From positions 1 to 35,704 of the forward strand of contig CAJTZH010000019.1 of assembly GCA_910584325.1 (NCBI GenBank): DNA of 35,704 bases. The letters run 5' to 3'. The DNA is from an uncultured Lachnospiraceae bacterium. GTDB lineage: Bacteria; Bacillota; Clostridia; Lachnospirales; Lachnospiraceae. The notes beneath the pieces were generated by a model. The model had not been told where the DNA came from, made no database searches, and saw nothing but the letters and a program-made list of their open reading frames with translations. Made by a program: the position numbers and the translations under genes. This document shows positions 15,693 through 23,564 of this stretch, piece after piece (the first letter of the stretch is position 1; every line of letters begins with the position of its first letter).

Positions 15693-16655
15693 ATGATACT
15701 CAATACGGGCAGCAGGACGGACATTCCTGCGTTTTACAGCAAATGGTTTTATAACCGCATCCGCGAAGGATACGTGCTGGTGAGAAATCCTTATTATCCA
15801 ATGCAGATTACAAAATATCTGTTAAAGCCGGAAGTGATAGATATGATGGTGTTTTGTACGAAAAACCCGTATCCAATGCTTGACAATATTTCGCTTTTAT
15901 CGGCGTTTGACATGTTCTGGTTTGTGACAATTACGCCGTATGGCAAGGAGATTGAACCGCTTGTGCCGCCGAAAGAACAGGTGATGGATTCGTTTTGCAG
16001 GCTCTCAAAGTTTGTCGGAAGCGGACGGATGAGCTGGCGGTACGACCCGGTTTTTATCACGGAAAAGTATTCGGTTGATTGTCATATTGAACAGTTTTCA
16101 CGGATAGCAAAGCAGCTTTCGGGATATACGAAACAATGCGTGGTCAGTTTTATTGATTTGTATGAAAAGACAAAACGTAATTTCCCGGGAATACAGGCTG
16201 TCACAAGGCAGGAACAGGAACGGCTGATTGCGGCGTTTTCCAAAATCGCGAAGGAAAATGATATGCAGATACATTTATGCTGTGAGAGTGCAGACCTTGT
16301 CAGGGAAAATGTTGATGCTGACGGCTGTATGTCAAAAGCAGTGTTTGAAAAGGCTTTGAGGTGTAAACTGAATGTACCGAAAAAGAAGACGGCGCGGAAT
16401 GAATGTAACTGTCTTCTGGGAGCGGATATCGGGGCGTATAACACCTGCCCTCACGGCTGTGTATATTGCTATGCCAATTATGACAGGGAAACGGTTGCCC
16501 AAAATTGTAAACGTCACGATGCCGACTCGCCGCTTCTCGTGAGTGAAGTTTCCGAACAGGATGTGATAAAATGTGCAGCTCAAACATCATGGAAAGAGGC
16601 TCAGATAGGGTTGTTTGATTACTTTGAAGCATCAAACAGCACTTCAATCGTATAG
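15693..16655 (+). CDS. DUF1848 family protein with C-terminal radical-SAM-like cysteine cluster
   Basis: This 320-residue protein starts MILNTGSRTDIPAFYSKWF, the typical beginning of DUF1848. Near the C-terminus, CPHGCVYCYA gives a CX3CX2C cluster (Cys252, Cys256, Cys259), the iron-sulfur signature of radical SAM and spore photoproduct lyase-like proteins, here in an unusual C-terminal position. Cys238 and Cys240 lie just before. The reaction is unknown. A GTG at 15681 is in frame, but AGGTG there is the ribosome site for the ATG at 15693. The last 16 or so residues (after KEAQ) go past the usual family end and overlap the converging gene by 37 bases. Confidence 0.85.
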   Translation: MILNTGSRTDIPAFYSKWFYNRIREGYVLVRNPYYPMQITKYLLKPEVIDMMVFCTKNPYPMLDNISLLSAFDMFWFVTITPYGKEIEPLVPPKEQVMDSFCRLSKFVGSGRMSWRYDPVFITEKYSVDCHIEQFSRIAKQLSGYTKQCVVSFIDLYEKTKRNFPGIQAVTRQEQERLIAAFSKIAKENDMQIHLCCESADLVRENVDADGCMSKAVFEKALRCKLNVPKKKTARNECNCLLGADIGAYNTCPHGCVYCYANYDRETVAQNCKRHDADSPLLVSEVSEQDVIKCAAQTSWKEAQIGLFDYFEASNSTSIV

Positions 16656-17263
16656 TGTCTTACATCATAGGAGCTGAGCAAAAAGTTTTCAACTAATGTT
16701 ACGGCGTTTGTCTTTGCCCTGTCAAGCAGTCCGTTATCGACAGCTTTTTGTTCTTCGCTGTTTTTAAGATTGGCAAATGAATCTGCCACGTCAGTAACAT
16801 GAATCGGATTAAAAATATTGTTCTTTTCGTCATAAAGTTTGAAACTGTTCTGGTCAACGTCAGAACTGATAATTTCCACATCGGGAAGTGTGACGGTTAT
16901 TTTTCTGGCGGTGTCGTTTTTATTTATTTTGATTTTTGTAAAATCAACTCCGGCGAGTATAGTGCCGTCATAACTGTAAATAAATGTTGCCGTAGTGAAA
17001 GGGATTTGATATCCGTACAATTCTCTTGAGCTGTCTACCCGTTCTACATGAGTATAACTATATTCGGCGGTACATAATTTTCCGATGTTTGCCATACTAT
17101 ATCGAATGGCATCGCCGGAAATTTCCACTTCTTTTGCGATGATTCTTTCCACTTCCCTGACGACCTCAACGGTTTTGACCTGCCTGCTATAGTAAAATTT
17201 TGTTCCGAGAAATATGATGTAGCAAATCATGATAAAGGTCAGTGAATTTAAACATTTTTTCAT
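16619..17263 (-). CDS. DUF4230 family membrane-anchored protein
   Basis: This 214-residue protein has one N-terminal helix (about 7-24), then a basic and acidic stretch and a beta-rich domain. The spacing of IGKLCTAEYSY near residue 60 and IYSYDGTILAGVDF near 105 agrees with DUF4230. The function is not known. The ATG at 17263 follows GGGAGGGTTGAT. Its last 37 bases are also coding for the DUF1848 gene on the other strand, and no terminator is visible between the two. Confidence 0.8.
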   Translation of the reverse strand: MKKCLNSLTFIMICYIIFLGTKFYYSRQVKTVEVVREVERIIAKEVEISGDAIRYSMANIGKLCTAEYSYTHVERVDSSRELYGYQIPFTTATFIYSYDGTILAGVDFTKIKINKNDTARKITVTLPDVEIISSDVDQNSFKLYDEKNNIFNPIHVTDVADSFANLKNSEEQKAVDNGLLDRAKTNAVTLVENFLLSSYDVRHYTIEVLFDASK

Positions 17264-17357
17264 ATCAACCCTCCCTGTTCGTCAGCATGGCAGTAAAATT
17301 CACTTATTTCAGAATGCAATATTGTTACAATAAAAATATTTTGTAGAGGAAAATTTT

Positions 17358-17402
17358 ATGAGAAAAATGTGCTGCCGGAAGCATTATATTGTAATTGCTT
17401 AA
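17358..17402 (+). CDS. Possible 14-residue micro-ORF
   Basis: ATG at 17358 lies behind AGAGGAAAA (17345-17353) and encodes MRKMCCRKHYIVIA before TAA. It is basic at the front and contains two adjacent cysteines. It lies in a 200-base gap between divergent genes. A good ribosome site is the only support; no promoter is clear and it may be chance. Confidence 0.2.
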   Translation: MRKMCCRKHYIVIA

Positions 17403-17437
17403 ATGCGTATTTCTTCCTTTTCAACAAAAATAACGGC

Positions 17438-17466
17438 TTGAACACAACCGCAAAAAATGTTACAAT
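17438..17466 (+). promoter_or_regulatory. Promoter of the lipoprotein gene
   Basis: TTGAAC (17438-17443) and TACAAT (17461-17466) are 17 bases apart. The first ATG of the frame (17467) touches the -10 box, so it cannot be the start of this transcript's coding region. Confidence 0.8.
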
Positions 17467-17502
17467 ATGATAAAATTGATTAAGAAACAGGTGGATGGAG
17501 AC

Positions 17503-18360
17503 GTGAAGAAACAATTATTATGGATAATGGCGGCATGTTCCGTTTTCTTTGCAGGATGTACGCAGGTGATTGACCTGACGGAAGAGGAAGAGGATATTAT
17601 TGCGGAGTATGCAGCAGGGCAGTTAGTATATCAATATAAAGTAAGCAAAGGTCTGATTGAAATAGAACCGCCGACGATGCCGACCGAGGAGACCACGGAG
17701 CCGGAGACGCCGGCGCAGGAAGAGACAACGGCGGCGCCTGAACAGGAAATAGAGACGATTCCGCCGATTGTCAAGACGGAAGAGACGGAGGCGACGGCAC
17801 CGGAAGGTGAGACGGTGACCTCAGAACAGCCGGTTGAGCCGACACAGCCGGCAAATCCTACTGAGCCGACCGAGCCGAACGGTCCGACCAATCCGAACGA
17901 TTCGACCAATCCGAACGGTGATATTCACACGAGTGATAATATCGGTTCCAGTGTGGGGATGGCGAGTCTGATGGAGGCTTTGCAGGTTAAGGGCGTTGAG
18001 CTTTCTGTTCTTGGTTATACGGTTGAAGACCGGTATCCGACGGAAGCGTATGCGCTTTCTGTAGAGGTGGATGCAGGACATAAGTTACTGGTGGTGGAAT
18101 ATGATGTATGGAACTCCGAAGATGCGGATGCCATTATGGAAATTAATCCGGATAACGCGATTGTTAAGGCAACGATTAACGGGACAGACAACGTCAATAT
18201 TTACAAGACGATATTAAAGAGCGACCTTTATAACATGAACGGCGTGCAGTTTGCGCCGGGAGAAGCGAAAGTAGGCGTGCTGATTTTCAGAATCAGTAAT
18301 GAACTGGCAGAAAATATTACTTCCGTGCAGGTAAAGGCAACCGCGAAGCAGACTGAATAG
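17503..18360 (+). CDS. Lipoprotein with Pro/Thr/Glu-rich linker and DUF4352-like domain
   Basis: From the GTG at 17503 this is a 285-residue protein with a lipoprotein signal peptide: basic start, hydrophobic core and FFAGC lipobox with Cys19. A linker of about 100 residues is rich in Pro, Thr and Glu (PTEPTEPNGPTNPN), typical of a wall-spanning spacer. The C-terminal domain of about 130 residues, with HKLLVVEYDVWN and FAPGEAKVGVLIF, resembles DUF4352-type immunoglobulin-like domains of exported proteins, tentatively. AGGTGGATGGAG precedes the GTG. An ATG at 17467 is in frame but overlaps the promoter. A terminator follows. Confidence 0.82.
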   Translation: MKKQLLWIMAACSVFFAGCTQVIDLTEEEEDIIAEYAAGQLVYQYKVSKGLIEIEPPTMPTEETTEPETPAQEETTAAPEQEIETIPPIVKTEETEATAPEGETVTSEQPVEPTQPANPTEPTEPNGPTNPNDSTNPNGDIHTSDNIGSSVGMASLMEALQVKGVELSVLGYTVEDRYPTEAYALSVEVDAGHKLLVVEYDVWNSEDADAIMEINPDNAIVKATINGTDNVNIYKTILKSDLYNMNGVQFAPGEAKVGVLIFRISNELAENITSVQVKATAKQTE

Positions 18361-18371
18361 ATAAAAGAAAC

Positions 18372-18416
18372 AGCCGCTGTGGCGAAGAAACATGTTCTTC
18401 GCGCAGCGGCTTTGTT
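18372..18416. terminator. Strong hairpin terminator between lipoprotein gene and typA
   Basis: AGCCGCTG (18372-18379) pairs with the facing CAGCGGC, and an inner GCGAAGAA pairs with TTCTTCGC. TTTG follows on the plus strand. On the minus strand the typA stop lies just before it, so it can serve both converging genes. Confidence 0.8.
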
Positions 18417-18431
18417 ATTGGTATAATTTCG

Positions 18432-20258
18432 TTAATTTTTCTTGGAACGGTACCGTAAGGTATGGTCGAGAATCTTTTTACGGATACGAAGGCTCTGCGG
18501 CGTAACTTCGAGGAGTTCGTCGGTATCAATATAGTCGAGCGCCTGTTCGAGACTTAAAATTCTCGGAGGAACAAGCCGTAACGCTTCGTCGGCGCTGGAG
18601 GAACGGGTGTTGGTCAGGTGCTTTGTCTTACATACGTTGACCTCGATGTCCTCGGTACGCGGATTTTGTCCGACAATCATACCCGCGTAAACTTTTTCGC
18701 CTGCTCCAATGAAGAGCTGACCGCGCTCCTGGGCATTGTAAAGTCCGTAGGTAATGGCTTCACCTGATTCAAACGCAATCAGGGAGCCGTTTTTGCGGTA
18801 CTGGATATCGCCCTTGTACGGTTCATAGCCTTCCAGCGTGGTGTTGATAATGCCGTTTCCTTTTGTATCGGTCATAAACTCGCCGCGGAATCCGATTAAG
18901 CCTCTTGACGGAATGGAGAACTGAAGTCTTGTGTAACCGCCCTGAATTGGGGACATACCCTGTAACTCGCCCTTTCTCTGGGAAAGTTTCTGGATAACCG
19001 TGCCGGAAAATTCATCAGGAACGTCAATGTAAGCAAGTTCCATCGGCTCTAATTTCTGTCCACGTTCGTCATAGTGATAGAGGACTTCCGCCTTGCTCAC
19101 GGCAAATTCAAAACCTTCACGGCGCATATTTTCTATTAAAACGGACAAATGAAGTTCTCCGCGTCCGGAAACCTTGAAACCGTCGATGCCTTCTTTTTCT
19201 TCCACACGGAGGGATACGTCGGTGTTCAGCTCGCGCAGCAGTCTGTCGCGGATATGTCTTGTGGTGACGAATTTTCCTTCCTGACCGGCGAGCGGGCTGT
19301 CGTTTACCATGAAGTCCATCGAAAGAGTCGGCTCGGAAATCTTCTGGAACGGAATGGCAACAGGGTTTTCAGGGGAGCAGATGGTGTCTCCGATGTGGAT
19401 ATCCGCAATGCCGGATAATGCAACGATGGAACCGATTTTCGCCTCTGAAACCTCCACTTTGTTCAGTCCGTCAAACTCATAGAGTTTGCTGATTTTCACG
19501 CGCTTATTAACCGTTTCGTCATGGGCGTTTAACAATACTGCATCCTGATTCACTTTTAATACGCCGTTATCGACTTTACCCACACCGATGCGCCCCACAT
19601 AATCGTTGTAGTCAATGGTGCTGATGAGAACCTGCGTACCGGCTTCCGGGTCGCCCTGCGGCGCGGGAATGTGATTGACTATCGCTTCAAACAAAGGCAT
19701 CATATCGCGCCGTTCGTCTGCCAGCTCGTTCATTGCGAAGCCGTTTTTGGCGGAGGCGTAGATGAACGGGCAGTCAAGTTGTTCGTCGCTGGCGCCAAGG
19801 TCGATTAGCAGTTCAAGAATTTCGTCGATGACTTCTGCCGGTCTTGCTTCCGGACGGTCAATTTTGTTGATGCAGACGATGACCGCAAGGTCGAGCTCGA
19901 GCGCTTTTTGTAACACGAACTTCGTCTGCGGCATAACGCCCTCAAATGCGTCCACAACAAGAATAACGCCGTTTACCATTTTGAGGACACGTTCCACCTC
20001 GCCGCCGAAATCAGCGTGTCCCGGAGTGTCGATGATGTTTATTTTTGTTTCCTTATAATATACGGCGGTATTTTTGGAGAGAATCGTGATGCCGCGCTCT
20101 CTTTCAATATCGTTGGAGTCCATTACCCGCTCTGCGACTTCCTGATTTTGCCGGAACACACCGCTTTGTTTGAGTAATTCGTCAACAAGTGTGGTTTTAC
20201 CGTGGTCGACATGGGCGATAATGGCAATGTTTCTTACGTCTTCACGTTTTGTAATCAT
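18432..20258 (-). CDS. typA: Ribosome-associated translational GTPase TypA/BipA
   Basis: This 608-residue GTPase binds the 70S ribosome and helps large-subunit assembly and stress growth. G1 is AHVDHGKT, switch region RERGITI, G3 DTPGHADF and G4 NKID. The EF-G-like domains and the TypA-specific C-terminus (GLIGFRGEF, RTEDIEVNVCK) follow. The frame is open to an ATG at 20279, but the second ATG at 20258, preceded by GGAAGGG, gives the family start MITKREDVRNIAIIAH and is preferred. Single-gene unit on the minus strand. Confidence 0.97.
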   Translation of the reverse strand: MITKREDVRNIAIIAHVDHGKTTLVDELLKQSGVFRQNQEVAERVMDSNDIERERGITILSKNTAVYYKETKINIIDTPGHADFGGEVERVLKMVNGVILVVDAFEGVMPQTKFVLQKALELDLAVIVCINKIDRPEARPAEVIDEILELLIDLGASDEQLDCPFIYASAKNGFAMNELADERRDMMPLFEAIVNHIPAPQGDPEAGTQVLISTIDYNDYVGRIGVGKVDNGVLKVNQDAVLLNAHDETVNKRVKISKLYEFDGLNKVEVSEAKIGSIVALSGIADIHIGDTICSPENPVAIPFQKISEPTLSMDFMVNDSPLAGQEGKFVTTRHIRDRLLRELNTDVSLRVEEKEGIDGFKVSGRGELHLSVLIENMRREGFEFAVSKAEVLYHYDERGQKLEPMELAYIDVPDEFSGTVIQKLSQRKGELQGMSPIQGGYTRLQFSIPSRGLIGFRGEFMTDTKGNGIINTTLEGYEPYKGDIQYRKNGSLIAFESGEAITYGLYNAQERGQLFIGAGEKVYAGMIVGQNPRTEDIEVNVCKTKHLTNTRSSSADEALRLVPPRILSLEQALDYIDTDELLEVTPQSLRIRKKILDHTLRYRSKKN

Positions 20259-20503
20259 TTCAACAGCCCTTCCATTCATAAAATATACAATCTAAATTTT
20301 TTTCAACCTTATCAGTTTAACACATTTTCTGCGTATTACAACAAAAATTTATTAAAATTTATATAAAAAGTTCAAACTTTGGTCATAATTTTGGCATAAA
20401 ATATCGTTTGTAAGAATATAATATACAGTAAACTATAAAACACATAAGGCATAACCAGGACACATGAGGAGAGGGTGCGCCTTAAGGAAGGGAGAAATAC
20501 GTA

Positions 20504-21199
20504 ATGGTTGATAAGGTTATTGAAAACAACAGAGTAAGTATTATTGGAGAGATTGTATCGGATTTTGAGTACAGTCACGAGGTATTTGGGGAAGGCTTTT
20601 ATCTGGTGGACGTGTCGGTTAACAGATTGAGCAATATGTCCGATGTGATTCCGCTGATGGTCTCAGAGAGGCTGATTGATATTACCAGGGATTATAAGGG
20701 TATGATTATTGAGGCAGCAGGTCAGTTCCGCTCATATAACCGTCATGAGGGTGAGAAGAACAGACTGGTTCTTTCTATATTTGTACGGGAGCTTCAGTTC
20801 TTAGAGGAGGAAGTGAAGGATCAGAGCAAGACCAATCAGATATTCCTGGATGGATTTATCTGCAAGGTTCCTGTTTACAGAAAGACACCTCTCGGAAGAG
20901 AGATAGCGGATATTTTGATTGCAGTCAACAGACCATATGGTAAGTCGGACTACATACCGTGCATCGCATGGGGTAGAAACGCGCGTTATGCATCATCGTT
21001 TGAAGTAGGCGGTCATATTCAGGTCTGGGGAAGGGTCCAGAGCCGTGAATATACCAAGAAGATTAATGAGGAAGAGAGTGAGAAGAGGGTAGCTTATGAA
21101 GTATCCGTAAGCAAGATTGAACTTCTTCCAAAGGAGACCGATATCGTGGAGGACGTCATGGAGACGGAGAGCATGGTAACGGCAGAGACAGAGGAATAA
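20504..21199 (+). CDS. Single-stranded DNA-binding protein with two OB-fold domains
   Basis: This 231-residue protein carries two SSB-like OB domains in tandem. The first (about 8-105, VSIIGEIVSDFEYSHEVFG) lacks obvious SSB ends. The second (about 112-205, IFLDGFICKVPVYRKTPLG ... IPCIAWGRNARY ... IQVWGRVQSREY) is close to canonical SSB. The acidic tail ends ETEE rather than the DDIPF-like tip that recruits partners in ordinary SSB. It would coat single-stranded DNA, possibly as a smaller assembly than the usual tetramer. The ATG follows GGAAGGGAG, and a terminator follows the gene. Confidence 0.82.
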   Translation: MVDKVIENNRVSIIGEIVSDFEYSHEVFGEGFYLVDVSVNRLSNMSDVIPLMVSERLIDITRDYKGMIIEAAGQFRSYNRHEGEKNRLVLSIFVRELQFLEEEVKDQSKTNQIFLDGFICKVPVYRKTPLGREIADILIAVNRPYGKSDYIPCIAWGRNARYASSFEVGGHIQVWGRVQSREYTKKINEEESEKRVAYEVSVSKIELLPKETDIVEDVMETESMVTAETEE

Positions 21200-21208
21200 T
21201 ATTTAGGA

Positions 21209-21254
21209 ACCGCCCACCGGGGATTGTGATATCAATTACCGGTGGGCGGTTTTT
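21209..21254 (+). terminator. Intrinsic terminator after the SSB gene
   Basis: ACCGCCCACCGG (21209-21220) pairs perfectly with CCGGTGGGCGGT (21239-21250), followed by TTTTG. Very stable. Confidence 0.92.
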
Positions 21255-21287
21255 GTGTGATGAAATAAAAATTTTTCTTAAATGCAT

Positions 21288-22199
21288 TTATTGTCCGATA
21301 TATACAAATCCATCGGCATCCCCGTCTGTTACTGTATTTTTCCGAAAAGATAAACCGGCGTCATTTGTAAGATAATAGGTATTTTCTAAACCTTCTTCTT
21401 TTTTTACAAGTAGTTTGTATTCCCGAACTTCAAACCAATCGGCAGCAGGATCATAATATGTGAGACAGTATCCGTCCGGCATCTGACTGAGCGTACAGAG
21501 ATAGAACGTCTCATCCGTTGTTGTGATGTAGCGCATATAGCTTTGCATTCCGTAGACATCGCTGTAGTTCTTATCAAGCATTTTCTGAGGGTCATCCCAC
21601 TCAAGACTGCTATAATCAGTAATGTTTGTCTGTCCCTGATATTTTTTTAGAACGTCAATAGACTCGCTGTCGCTGATATTTTTGGCATACTGACCGATAT
21701 ACTTTTCCACGGAACCGTTGGTTAAATAGTATGCCGTTATTTCCCGTGTAATATTATCCGTTCCGTTCTCTGTTTTTACAACGGATTTTAATTCGTCGTA
21801 AATCTGTATTCCATATGTATCATCCGCGGTGTTATAAACCAGTTCACGATAATTCTCATCGGCTTTTTTTACCGTAAAAATATAAATCGTTCCCTCGATT
21901 GTTTGTGCATATTGAAACTTTTCGTTTTGGGATATCGCACGCAGCAAAGATAATGCAAGCATGCTGTTTTTATCCTCGTTATCCAGTTGATAAATTTTTG
22001 CGGCTATGGAAATATCAGATATTCCTTTATAATTTTCCATTTCTGCTATTTCGTCCGCAAAGATACTTTTGTCTTCTTCTGACAGTTCTGCGGTTTCCAT
22101 CAGAACATCAGCGTTTTTATCAGGCGTTTTATTCTGCGAACAAGCTGTGAAAATTAAACAAAGCAGGAACAGGAAGGCTGTATTTATTATTTGTTTCAT
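21288..22199 (-). CDS. Lipoprotein of unknown function
   Basis: This 303-residue protein has a signal peptide with lipobox FTAC (Cys20), so it should be anchored to the outer face of the membrane. The mature part is acidic and shows no recognisable domain. GTIYIFTVKK near residue 103 and DGYCLTYYDPAADWFEV near 245 suggest beta strands. The ATG follows TAGGAGA. It lies 28 bases after the exported protein gene upstream on the same strand, so the two are probably co-transcribed from the promoter at 23171-23199. AT-rich codon use compared with the flanking housekeeping genes. Confidence 0.7.
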   Translation of the reverse strand: MKQIINTAFLFLLCLIFTACSQNKTPDKNADVLMETAELSEEDKSIFADEIAEMENYKGISDISIAAKIYQLDNEDKNSMLALSLLRAISQNEKFQYAQTIEGTIYIFTVKKADENYRELVYNTADDTYGIQIYDELKSVVKTENGTDNITREITAYYLTNGSVEKYIGQYAKNISDSESIDVLKKYQGQTNITDYSSLEWDDPQKMLDKNYSDVYGMQSYMRYITTTDETFYLCTLSQMPDGYCLTYYDPAADWFEVREYKLLVKKEEGLENTYYLTNDAGLSFRKNTVTDGDADGFVYIGQ

Positions 22200-22227
22200 G
22201 CATCAAATCTCCTAAAACTGTTATGTA

Positions 22228-23118
22228 TTAATCCCATCCCATTTCGGAGTCTAAATAAAATATCATTTGGTCTTCTGAATAATTTTGGTCATAAATAATA
22301 GGTTTTACACCAGTTTTAGTGGTACCATTTTCTACAAAAGAATATGCTATACCGCTTAAGGCAATATTTCCGGCTATTTCATCACTGATATCTCTAACAA
22401 AGAATAAATTCCCATTACTTCCTGTAGTAGCACCATATGTTGTATTTGTCTTTACTGTTGACGGATTCACTGTTGTAACAGTCTCACCCCATACACCTGT
22501 TGAATATCCGTCTGAATCGGATATATATCCCCGTGAAATGTACAAAACTTGCAAATTTTTAATTGGAGCGTATATTAATTCATCATAGACAAACTTAACA
22601 AGTAAACGTCCATGCTGATAATAAGGCATTTGATATCCGTTATTTCTTGATAAATAGTAATCATAAATAACTTTAATATTCATTGTACAAAAACTGTACT
22701 CATTTGCATTATGAGAAAATGTTGTTGTGGTAGGAACACCAGAAAGATAACTAAATGCATTTACTAAGTTTCCTTCATCATCCTTCATCATTGGGACGAT
22801 AATTTGTGATATCAAATTATCATTTTCTTCATCTTGAACAATAATTGCTTTTTCCGGTATAATTTGTTCGTCTTTATCGGAAGAATATGTCATCGGCATA
22901 GTAGTATTATTGTTAACAACATTAACCAGCCCGTTGATAACATCTTCTTCATCAATGATGCCTTCAAGTACCATGTTTTCAATAATGAGGCTTTCGATTT
23001 CCTCTAATGAAAATTCCCGTTCTTTTTCTGAAGGTTCATTTGCAAGAACATTTATGGTTCCTGTAAATAAAATACTCAGCATTGCTGCATGACAAATAAG
23101 TTTTTTTAAAAGTTTCAT
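22228..23118 (-). CDS. Secreted protein of unknown function
   Basis: This 296-residue protein has a signal peptide (MKLLKKLICHAAMLSILFTG, cleavage probably after NVLA) and an acidic helical segment (about 32-65). The following Thr/Ser/Tyr-rich beta-type region of about 220 residues contains repeated TTT and TNTTYGATTGSNGN patches. No family is recognised. The frame stays open to 23199, but that start would overlap the promoter. The ATG at 23118 has AGGAGG at the right distance. It appears to lead a two-gene unit with the lipoprotein. Low GC suggests an accessory origin. Confidence 0.7.
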   Translation of the reverse strand: MKLLKKLICHAAMLSILFTGTINVLANEPSEKEREFSLEEIESLIIENMVLEGIIDEEDVINGLVNVVNNNTTMPMTYSSDKDEQIIPEKAIIVQDEENDNLISQIIVPMMKDDEGNLVNAFSYLSGVPTTTTFSHNANEYSFCTMNIKVIYDYYLSRNNGYQMPYYQHGRLLVKFVYDELIYAPIKNLQVLYISRGYISDSDGYSTGVWGETVTTVNPSTVKTNTTYGATTGSNGNLFFVRDISDEIAGNIALSGIAYSFVENGTTKTGVKPIIYDQNYSEDQMIFYLDSEMGWD

Positions 23119-23170
23119 TGTAAAATCCTCCTTATATTTGACATTATTTGTAAAATATTTACACAATTTG

Positions 23171-23199
23171 ATTATAAGATTATCAGAATTTATTGTCAA
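23171..23199 (-). promoter_or_regulatory. Consensus promoter of the secreted protein/lipoprotein unit
   Basis: On the minus strand, TTGACA (23199-23194) and TATAAT (23176-23171) are exactly 17 bases apart: a perfect sigma-A consensus. Transcription should begin near 23164. Confidence 0.9.
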
Positions 23200-23314
23200 T
23201 TGATTTATTTCTTTTTGAAAACTTTATATTTATGATATAATTTTAAACAGATTATTATAACAAACTGTTGTGGACTAAGAAGTCAAAGAGGTTCCGGACA
23301 GGGATGGAGAATAA

Positions 23315-23497
23315 TTGAATGAAAAGGAAGCCGTAGTATTTATATAATACAAGGGGAACTTATCTGGAAAGTCATTAAAAATTATTTTGGAAAAGCATGA
23401 TAAATATGAACTTTTGCTAAATCAGATAGAAACATTTCAAAATGAAGAGTTGGCTCCGGCTTATCGTCAGCTTATTGAAAGAATACAAATTATTTAA
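23315..23497 (+). pseudogene. Small broken ORF with an in-frame stop, upstream of fic
   Basis: A TTG at 23315, behind GGATGGAG at 23302-23309, opens a frame of 61 codons that reads NEKEAVVFI, then TAA at 23345-23347, then YKGNLSGKSLKIILEKHDKY and on to TAA at 23495-23497. The second part looks like real amphipathic protein (IETFQNEELAPAYRQLIERI). One C-to-T change (CAA to TAA) would account for the break. It is not recognised. It lies 67 bases before fic, but fic carries its own inhibitory helix, so an antitoxin role is not indicated. Confidence 0.35.
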
Positions 23498-23564
23498 TTG
23501 AGAAATAGAACATGTAATAACTGGATATGTAAAACAAGTGAAAGTATAATGATTGGAGAACAAC

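Noticed and set aside
17631..17909. Minus-strand Val/Ser/Gly-rich frame opposite the lipoprotein linker
   Set aside because: Complement of a low-complexity linker, same effect as above.
23348..23497. Antitoxin partner for the Fic protein
   Set aside because: The Fic protein has its own class II inhibitory helix, and the small broken ORF lacks the (S/T)xxxE(G/N) motif of separate Fic antitoxins.
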